Source of the DNA: JAQIBY01 sp046546095
Lineage (GTDB): Bacteria > Bacteroidota > Bacteroidia > Bacteroidales > ML635J-15
Length of the DNA: 18,409 nt
Assembly: GCA_046546095.1 (NCBI GenBank)
Contig: JBKGYK010000068.1
Location: 1 to 18,409, forward strand
Direction of reading: 5' to 3'
The position numbers and the translations under genes were made by a program. The notes below the pieces were generated by a model, which saw only the letters and a list, made by a program, of their open reading frames with translations, was not told the origin of the DNA and made no database searches. Positions 1-5,843 of this stretch are shown in pieces (the first letter of the stretch is position 1; each line of letters begins with the position of its first letter).

Positions 1-23
1 TGATGAAGTGAAGTGGAGATTGA

Positions 24-105
24 GCAACCTGCCAGATCTCCACGAATCGAAGGAATAGGTTTGTTTTGGTATATACCGTTGAATCATGGCGACCTGTCAG
101 GTTGC
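24..105. repeat. Short inverted repeat in the left-edge intergenic stretch
   Basis: GCAACCTG at 24-31 is matched by its exact reverse complement CAGGTTGC at 98-105, and the right arm overlaps a local palindrome ACCTGTCAGGT at 92-102. The stretch 1-170 has no convincing gene. A frame from position 2 stays open for only 18 codons to TAG at 56-58 and could be the tail of a gene lying off the left edge. With 8-base arms about 66 bases apart the pairing could be chance; it is listed because the next 200 bases are also rich in palindromes. Confidence 0.25.
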
Positions 106-172
106 CCTTTTAGAATCAGCACCTTCGCCTTAACGCGATTAGAATAAACATCAGGTTAAAATCTAAGTAAGC

Positions 173-236
173 CATTGGCCAAATTTAGCTAAATTTGGAC
201 GGTCGGGTGGCCAAATTTACATGAATTTGGCTAATG
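173..236. repeat. Long AT-rich hairpin made of four CCAAATTT-type arms
   Basis: The block contains the octamer CCAAATTT or its complement four times. Positions 179-198 form a perfect 20-base palindrome, and 211-230 form an imperfect copy of it. Read as one structure, 173-187 pairs with 222-236 (13 Watson-Crick pairs and 2 G-T), then after a 3x3 internal loop 191-198 pairs exactly with 211-218 around a 12-base GC-rich loop (199-210). It can therefore fold either as one long hairpin or as two tandem ones. It could be a terminator for a gene off the left edge, a REP-like extragenic palindrome, or a structured RNA; nothing seen here decides between these. The structure is certain at sequence level, its role is not. 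Confidence 0.6.
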
Positions 237-249
237 ACTTTAACTAATT

Positions 250-299
250 AACTAACTTTTCGAAAGTTTCGAACTTTCGAAAAGTTTTTTTAGTTAGTT
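250..299 (+). terminator. Terminator-like hairpin with a T-run
   Basis: AACTTTTCGAAAGTT at 254-268 is the perfect reverse complement of 272-286, with only TCG as loop, and the right arm runs into seven T at 285-291. A further pair, AACTAACT at 250-257 and AGTTAGTT at 292-299, flanks it. A 15-base-pair stem followed by T residues fits an intrinsic terminator for a plus-strand gene lying left of the window, though the stem is AT-rich. It sits directly before the GC-rich block, so it may instead mark the boundary of that repeat. Confidence 0.5.
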
Positions 300-490
300 G
301 GTTTTGCGCAAGGACGGAGGCTGGCAGCTCCCGGACATAAAGGCCTTGTGAGTGTGCAGAGCAAAGAGCGACCGAAGGCTTTGCCCGGCGTAACGCAGTG
401 GAGACGGGAAGCTCCTTTGTCCTGCATACACGAACAGGCAGAGATGTGCGGGACTATAAGCCGCAGGCCGGTTCATGCGCCCAAATAAAC
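300..490. repeat. GC-rich block, probably a dispersed intergenic repeat
   Basis: This block separates AT-rich DNA from msrA and differs sharply in composition: 361-420 has 36 G+C of 60 bases, whereas the flanks are clearly AT-rich. Open frames run through it on both strands, but their translations have no recognisable domain and look like low-information sequence, so I do not call a gene. It begins right after a strong hairpin (250-299) and contains small palindromes, for example AAGGCCTT around 340. My reading is a multicopy intergenic element or a remnant of one. That is inference: copy number cannot be seen from a single window. A structured non-coding RNA is the main alternative. Confidence 0.4.
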
Positions 491-520
491 ATTTTCATGA
501 TCATGCTGTTTAGCTTTCAA

Positions 521-1123
521 ATGAAACGATTGTTTTACATAGCATTTATATTGCTTATAAATCAGGCAGTTATGAGTCAGAATACAGAAAAAATCACCCT
601 GGGAATGGGTTGTTTCTGGTGCGGAGAGGCCGTATACCAGCAGATTAAAGGCGTTGTAGGCGTAGAATCCGGATACAGTGGCGGGCATGTAAAAAATCCG
701 TCGTACCGCGAAGTAAACATGGAAACCACAGGACATGCCGAGGTGGTTCAGGTTGAATTTGACCCGGAGGTTGTGAGTGTCAGTGATATTCTGGCCGTAT
801 TCTGGGAAATGCATGATCCGACAAGTCTGAACCGTCAGGGTGCTGATGTGGGCACGCAATACCGGTCGATAATTCTGTACCACAACGACAAGCAAAAGGA
901 AATTGCCGAACAGCAAAAGGAGCTGCTGGAAAAAGAAAACTACTTTGACAAACCAATTGTCACCGAGGTGAAAAAATTTGAAACATTTTATCCGGCCGAA
1001 GATTACCATCAGGATTTTTACAAAAACAATCCGACCCAGGGATATTGTCGGTTTGTGATAAAACCCAAACTGAAAAAACTGCAGAAAAAATTTGACGATA
1101 AACTCAAAAACACCAATCGCTGA
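521..1123 (+). CDS. msrA: Exported peptide-methionine (S)-S-oxide reductase MsrA
   Basis: MsrA reduces the S-epimer of methionine sulfoxide in proteins and free methionine, repairing oxidative damage. With the ATG at 521 the protein has 200 residues and starts with a signal peptide (basic MKR, hydrophobic core, possible cleavage near residue 20), so it should act in the periplasm. The active-site motif GCFWC gives the nucleophile Cys31 with Phe32 and Trp33. GHAEVV supplies Glu74, and Asp109 and Tyr114 match the substrate-site residues of the E. coli enzyme. Cys176 in GYC is the likely resolving cysteine. The frame stays open upstream to 398, but that part lies in the GC-rich repeat; an ATG at 497 is a second option, while 521 gives the cleaner signal peptide. 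No Shine-Dalgarno is visible. There is no fused MsrB domain and no msrB next to it. The gene converges on the TPR gene. The function is secure; the exact start is less so. Confidence 0.93.
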   Translation: MKRLFYIAFILLINQAVMSQNTEKITLGMGCFWCGEAVYQQIKGVVGVESGYSGGHVKNPSYREVNMETTGHAEVVQVEFDPEVVSVSDILAVFWEMHDPTSLNRQGADVGTQYRSIILYHNDKQKEIAEQQKELLEKENYFDKPIVTEVKKFETFYPAEDYHQDFYKNNPTQGYCRFVIKPKLKKLQKKFDDKLKNTNR

Positions 1124-1390
1124 GATTCGCGTATTTGATTTCAAACTGCAAGATTGTCCGGAAAACGCAAGATATACACTAACTAAAAATCATCAGAATT
1201 GAAGGATAAATTCAATTGCGCTGACAAACTTCAAACCAAAATAAAAAATGATAATTTATATTATGTTAAATTGGGTTTTTTCAATCCTATCCTTCATTCA
1301 CACAAATAACCCACCTGATCAAATTCAATTATGACTGAGCCATTCAAATTCGTCCTAAACAAAATGAAACAACAAAGGAAGTACAAACAC
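1124..1390. other. AT-rich intergenic spacer between convergent genes
   Basis: No coding frame of interest is seen in this spacer between msrA and the convergent TPR gene. It contains a local inverted repeat AATTGAA/TTCAATT (1197-1203 and 1211-1217), and TGAAGGATA at 1200-1208 is complementary to TATCCTTCA at 1288-1296. In sequence this AT-rich, these could be chance. The functional part seen is the terminator just to its right. Confidence 0.4.
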
Positions 1391-1429
1391 AAAAAAAATG
1401 CTGCTTCAAACTGAAACAGCATTTTTTTT
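1391..1429. terminator. Bidirectional terminator between msrA and the TPR gene
   Basis: AAAAAAAATGCTG at 1391-1403 is the exact reverse complement of CAGCATTTTTTTT at 1417-1429. After one mismatch the stem continues with TTC/GAA around a short loop. A GC-containing stem with A8 on one side and T8 on the other is the classic layout of a terminator that works in both directions. That suits the convergent arrangement of msrA (+) and the gyrA-TPR unit (-). Confidence 0.85.
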
Positions 1430-1449
1430 CATTATCCATTGCCTGGACT

Positions 1450-2736
1450 TTATTCGGTCAACTCTTTAAGCTCTGCATCAATTTTCTCATATTTCTCCAT
1501 ATCCTGGAGTTTATAATAAATTGTTTTTAGAGTACGCAAAACATTTATGTCATCACTTTTCAGGGCATATGCTTTTTCAAGATAAGGTACCGCCTTTTTA
1601 AAATAATCCTTAGCTACCTCTTGCACAGCGTCGTATTTCTGTGATTCAGTAGGTGGAATATTCTCATTGGCCCATGCCAGAGTATCGGCGGCATAGTTGT
1701 AATAATAAGCCCCCAGGCTGTAATTTGCGTCAAAATTCTCAGGATCAAGCTCAATGGCCGTCTTGTAGTCTTCCACTGCATCCTTATCTGCATCCAGTTC
1801 TTCGTTCAGCGTACCACGGATAACATAAAACGAAGCATCCTCCGGATTTTCTTCGATCGCCATGGAAATATATTCATTGGCCTTTTCAAAATCCTCCTGA
1901 TCAATACTATGATTGAATAATTCTATCACAATATCATATGAATTTTCCGGGAATTTTTCTTTGGCTGCTTCCAGTGTTGAAATATACTTGGCAGTATCAC
2001 CTGTATTTTTATAAGCCTTGGCCAGGTTAACATGCACAAGTGCTTTTTCTTCATCATTCTTGCCATAATCCAGCTGACGCAATGTTTTATTGTAATCCAG
2101 TGTTTTTTCCCAGTCGCCGGCATTGATTGCAGCAAGTGATGCATAGTAAATTACTGCAGTATCGGCTTTCATTGCCAGAGAAGAAATGGTAAGTGATTTT
2201 TCAAACTTTTCCAGGGATGATTCAAACTCTTTTTCCTGGAACAACTGAATACCATCATTAACAAATTTATTGGCAAGGGCCGGAAAGCGACTTTGAATGA
2301 TATCAATAATTGCTCGCTGGTCTTCGACTTTCGGCTCGTTATTTTTCAGGTTACCCATCACAGCACGCACAAAACGCGTTGCTCCTTCTTCTGTCTCAAG
2401 ATCCAGGTTTTTGATTTCTTCATCTTCAAAATTCAGTTTGATGGATTTCACATATGCATCAAAGGCTGAATCTGCGCAATTATCACACAGATCCTGATAT
2501 TTTTTCTTCTCGGTAGACGATAAGGCCTGGTAAGTCTGACCGTAATACCACCAGGTTTTGTACCATTCCGCTGTTTTGGGATGATTACTGGCTTTTTCAA
2601 TGCTTTCCAGTGCATCTTCCAGGTAGCCGTCATCCAGATAACCCCAGCAGGAAGTCACGTTGCGTTTTTGCCCGAAAACCAGGGTGGTTATCAGAATTAA
2701 AGCTGCTATACTTACAAAACGTTTCATATCTTTCAT
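1450..2736 (-). CDS. Secreted tetratricopeptide repeat protein downstream of gyrA
   Basis: This is a protein of about 428 residues with an N-terminal signal peptide (MKRF, then a hydrophobic run ending LVFG, cleavage probably before Gln) and no lipobox, so a soluble periplasmic protein is likely. The rest is helical and built from about six or seven TPR-like units. The clearest are near the middle (FESSLEKFEKSL) and in the C-terminal half (DAVEDYKTAIELDPENFDANYSLGA, split here as DAVEDYKTAIELDPEN and FDANYSLGA). TPRs are protein-protein docking modules; no catalytic domain is visible and the partner is unknown. The frame opens with a TTG at 2751, but ATG at 2736 or 2727 is more likely the start. 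It follows gyrA on the same strand after about 60 bases with no terminator, so it is probably cotranscribed. From memory, this gyrA-TPR order recurs in Bacteroidales. The TPR call is firm, the role is not known. Confidence 0.85.
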   Translation of the reverse strand: MKDMKRFVSIAALILITTLVFGQKRNVTSCWGYLDDGYLEDALESIEKASNHPKTAEWYKTWWYYGQTYQALSSTEKKKYQDLCDNCADSAFDAYVKSIKLNFEDEEIKNLDLETEEGATRFVRAVMGNLKNNEPKVEDQRAIIDIIQSRFPALANKFVNDGIQLFQEKEFESSLEKFEKSLTISSLAMKADTAVIYYASLAAINAGDWEKTLDYNKTLRQLDYGKNDEEKALVHVNLAKAYKNTGDTAKYISTLEAAKEKFPENSYDIVIELFNHSIDQEDFEKANEYISMAIEENPEDASFYVIRGTLNEELDADKDAVEDYKTAIELDPENFDANYSLGAYYYNYAADTLAWANENIPPTESQKYDAVQEVAKDYFKKAVPYLEKAYALKSDDINVLRTLKTIYYKLQDMEKYEKIDAELKELTE

Positions 2737-2795
2737 TTTTAGTTCGTTCAAAAATCGTAATTATCATGGATTAATCAAAATCCTTGCCAAAAAAT

Positions 2796-5369
2796 CTACG
2801 AATCGGTATTTTCAGGCTCATCACCACTCTCCTGCTCCGCATTACCTGTTTCTTCCGGCATATCTTTGTCCGGGTTATCACCGATAATTTCCGGTTCTTC
2901 CGGTTCCACATCACCATTTTCCACATTGGCAACCGCAGCAATTTCGTCATCATCTCTCAGATTAATTAAACGCACACCCTGGGTTGCGCGTCCCATCACC
3001 CTCAAATCTTTTACAGCCATGCGGATCATAATGCCATGATGGGTAATAATCATCAGATGATCATTATCAGTAACGGCATTCAAGGCAATCAGTTTTCCGG
3101 TTTTGTCCGTAACATTGATGGTTTTCACACCTTTACCCCCACGATTGGTGATACGGTAGGCCTCCAGATCAGAGCGTTTTCCATAGCCTTTTTCTGATAC
3201 CACAAGCACGTCTTTTTCTTTATTGATGACAACCATACCAATGGCTTCATCATCATTTTCAAGCTTTATACCCCTTACTCCCGTTGCTGTACGGCCAATG
3301 GGACGGACAATATCATGTGGAAAACGAATGGCTTTACCACTTTTGGCTGCCACCATAATATTATCCATATTATCCTCATCCGAATTTTCAATCAACTGGG
3401 CATTGAGCAGAACATCATCCTCACGAACATTGATGGCGTTGATCCCATTTTGTCTTGGACGGCTGTATTCACGCAGGCGTGATTTTTTAATGATGCCTTT
3501 TTTTGTTGCCATCACGATAAACCGCTGGTCAATATATTCTTCATCCTTAAGACTGGTCACCCTGATATGGGCTTTAATCTCATCATCCGGTTCAATATTG
3601 ATCAGATTTTGAATTGCACGCCCCTGTGAAGCTTTTGTACCTTCGGGCAGTTCATAAACTTTTAGCCAGAAGCATTTGCCTTTGGCGGTAAAAAACAACA
3701 GGGTATTGTGCATACTTGCGGTAAACACGGACTCAATAAAATCCTGGTCACGGGTATTGCTGGCACGTGATCCGACACCTCCCCTGCTCTGGGTGCGGAA
3801 TTCAGTAAGCGGAGTACGTTTGATATATCCCAAATGGGATACAGTAATTACCATGTCATCATCGGCATAAAAATCCTCAGGATTCAGTTCTTCTGATGCA
3901 TAGATGATTTCGGTTTTTCTTTCATCTCCGAAGCGCTCTTTCAGTTCAACCAGTTCATCCCGGATGATTTTACGTCTGAGGCTTTCAGTATTCAGGATTT
4001 CATGATAATATTCAATGCGTTCTCTGAGTTCCTTGAGTTCTTCGCGGAGCTTATCAGTCTCGAGAGCAGTCAGGCTTCTCAGGCGCATTTCCACAATGGC
4101 TTTGGCCTGTTCTTCGGACAGTTCAAAACGGGCCATCAAACCCTGACGAGCCTCTTCAACAGTTTTGGATGCTTTGATGATGGCAATTACCTCATCAATA
4201 AAATTCAGGGCTTTGATAAGTCCTTCCAGAATGTGAGCACGTTTTTCCGCCTGAGAAAGTTCATATTTTGTTTTTCGGATTAAAACATCCAGACGGTGAT
4301 CAATGAAGTGCTGCAGGATATCTTTCAGGTTCAGCATTTGCGGCCGTCCTTTTACCAGGGCAATATTGTTGATGCTGAAGGAATTTTGCAACTGTGTAAA
4401 ACGGTATAACTTATTCAGAACCACATTGCTTACTGCATCTTTTTTCAGATCGATGACAATACGCATACCTTTCCGGTCACTTTCATCATTGATATTGCTG
4501 ATTCCATCAATTTTCTTTTCATTGATGAGATCTGCTATTTTCATGATCAGTTCAGCCTTATTGACCATGTAAGGTATTTCGGTAACGATAATTCGCTCCC
4601 TGCCGGTAGATGTTGTTTCTATTTCGGTACGAGCACGTACCACAACACGTCCTCTGCCGGTTTCGAAAGCTTCTTTTACACCCTGATAGCCATAGATAAT
4701 TCCTCCGGTTGGAAAATCAGGAGCCTTGATGAATTTGATAAGCTCATCGGTTTCTATTTCCGGATTATCGATGGTAGCACAAAGTCCGTCAACCACTTCA
4801 CTAAGGTTGTGCGGAGGCATATTTGTAGCCATTCCCACGGCAATACCGGAAGCGCCATTCACAAGAAGCAGAGGCAATACTGTTGGCATCACCGATGGTT
4901 CTTTCAGTGTATCATCAAAGTTATACTGAAAATCTACGGTATCTTTATCCAGGTCTTTGAGTACTTCTGCAGCGATTTTTCCAAGACGGGCCTCAGTATA
5001 ACGCATGGCTGCAGGGCTGTCTCCATCTACCGAGCCAAAGTTGCCCTGTCCGTCAACAAGCAAATAACGCATACTCCATGGCTGTGCCATACGCACCATA
5101 GCCATATAAACAGAAGAGTCACCGTGGGGATGATATTTACCCAGCACCTCTCCCACAATACGTGCTGATTTTTTATGGGATTTGTTATAAGTTATCCCCA
5201 ATTCCGACATGCCAAACAATATTCGCCTGTGTACAGGTTTTAATCCATCCCGCACATCAGGCAAAGCCCTTGAAACAATTACAGACATGGAATAGTCAAT
5301 GTAGGCAGCTTTCATCTGCTCTTCTACATTGACTGTGAATATTCTGGCACCTTTTCCTTCTTCACTCAT
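2796..5369 (-). CDS. gyrA: DNA gyrase subunit A
   Basis: GyrA is the DNA-cleaving and rejoining subunit of gyrase, which with GyrB introduces negative supercoils using ATP. The 857-residue length is typical. The N-terminal breakage-reunion domain has the catalytic tyrosine in AAMRYTEARL (Tyr124, equivalent to E. coli Tyr122). The quinolone-determining region reads HPHGDSSVYMAM, so the E. coli Ser83 equivalent is Ser85, while the Asp87 equivalent is Met89. The C-terminal beta-pinwheel follows; the GyrA box is QSRGGVG at about 527-533 instead of QRRGGKG, and the protein ends in a strongly acidic tail. The start at 5369 gives MSEEGKG followed by the usual N-terminal arm. GyrA rather than ParC is favoured by the full set of C-terminal blades and the box-like motif. 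It is divergent from clpC; I see no good consensus promoter on this strand, only a weak TATTTTAG at 5402-5409. Confidence 0.97.
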   Translation of the reverse strand: MSEEGKGARIFTVNVEEQMKAAYIDYSMSVIVSRALPDVRDGLKPVHRRILFGMSELGITYNKSHKKSARIVGEVLGKYHPHGDSSVYMAMVRMAQPWSMRYLLVDGQGNFGSVDGDSPAAMRYTEARLGKIAAEVLKDLDKDTVDFQYNFDDTLKEPSVMPTVLPLLLVNGASGIAVGMATNMPPHNLSEVVDGLCATIDNPEIETDELIKFIKAPDFPTGGIIYGYQGVKEAFETGRGRVVVRARTEIETTSTGRERIIVTEIPYMVNKAELIMKIADLINEKKIDGISNINDESDRKGMRIVIDLKKDAVSNVVLNKLYRFTQLQNSFSINNIALVKGRPQMLNLKDILQHFIDHRLDVLIRKTKYELSQAEKRAHILEGLIKALNFIDEVIAIIKASKTVEEARQGLMARFELSEEQAKAIVEMRLRSLTALETDKLREELKELRERIEYYHEILNTESLRRKIIRDELVELKERFGDERKTEIIYASEELNPEDFYADDDMVITVSHLGYIKRTPLTEFRTQSRGGVGSRASNTRDQDFIESVFTASMHNTLLFFTAKGKCFWLKVYELPEGTKASQGRAIQNLINIEPDDEIKAHIRVTSLKDEEYIDQRFIVMATKKGIIKKSRLREYSRPRQNGINAINVREDDVLLNAQLIENSDEDNMDNIMVAAKSGKAIRFPHDIVRPIGRTATGVRGIKLENDDEAIGMVVINKEKDVLVVSEKGYGKRSDLEAYRITNRGGKGVKTINVTDKTGKLIALNAVTDNDHLMIITHHGIMIRMAVKDLRVMGRATQGVRLINLRDDDEIAAVANVENGDVEPEEPEIIGDNPDKDMPEETGNAEQESGDEPENTDS

Positions 5370-5722
5370 AAGTAAAATTTTAACACTTTAAAATTGAGGC
5401 ACTAAAATAGTTATTTAATCCCGATTAAAACCTGATAAATGGCATTATTTTCAACAGTTTTTGGTTAATAATTAACAATCCTTTCCTGTGCTGATTTTCA
5501 GATGATAAATCCACGTATTATTTTTATTAAACAGTAAACCAGATAAAATTTTTCAGCCCATATCAGGCAGAATACCTGCATGATTTTTTTCACCTGACAG
5601 TTTTACAGGAAGTGAAATTTTGTTATTCTTATTCCTTTCATGAAAAATTCATTCGGCAAGCATCGTCATTTATTAGATTTTGTGTTGATTTTCAGTATTT
5701 AAGATTATCCTGATGAATAATA
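5370..5722. other. AT-rich divergent intergenic region between gyrA and clpC
   Basis: No gene is seen in this region. It should hold the gyrA promoter on the minus strand, but only a partial match to the Bacteroidota -7 element can be found near 5402-5409. Two structures stand out: a perfect 13-base palindrome GTTAATAATTAAC at 5464-5476, and a hairpin in which TTTCACCTG (5588-5596) pairs with CAGG-aa-GTGAAA (5606-5617) with a 2-base bulge. Neither is followed by a T-run suited to a terminator for the neighbouring genes. They may be operators or leader structures. No CIRCE-type heat-shock repeat was found. Confidence 0.4.
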
Positions 5723-5754
5723 TTTGCCTTATCCGAATTATAAAGCTAATTTTG
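5723..5754 (+). promoter_or_regulatory. Bacteroidota-type promoter for clpC
   Basis: TTTG at 5723-5726 and TAATTTTG at 5747-5754 are separated by 20 bases. This matches fully the phylum consensus -33 TTTG / -7 TAnnTTTG recognised by the primary sigma factor. Transcription should begin a few bases after 5754, giving a leader of roughly 80 nt before the ATG at 5844. The match implies housekeeping-type expression of clpC, although other regulation is not excluded. Confidence 0.65.
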
Positions 5755-5843
5755 AACATCTCCCTGCAAAGGGTATACATGTGTTGAGAACAAAGTGGCA
5801 TAATTGTTGGTTAAACAGGTAAAGACAAAAAGAAAATCAAAAT

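Noticed and set aside
2..58. Possible C-terminal tail of a gene entering from the left edge (18 codons)
   Set aside because: Too short to support a protein call. Another frame is also open over the same bases, and nothing identifies it.
294..476. Minus-strand 60-codon open frame in the GC-rich block
   Set aside because: The translation has no domain or signal and is rich in Ser, Pro, Leu and Arg, as expected from GC-rich non-coding repeat sequence. The plus strand is open as well.
398..520. N-terminal extension of msrA to an ATG at 398
   Set aside because: The extra 41 residues are encoded mostly by the GC-rich repeat block and would hide the signal peptide; the MsrA family does not have such an extension.
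473..1144. Long open frame antisense to msrA
   Set aside because: It lies opposite a clear msrA coding sequence and has no recognisable domain; it is a shadow of the codon pattern.
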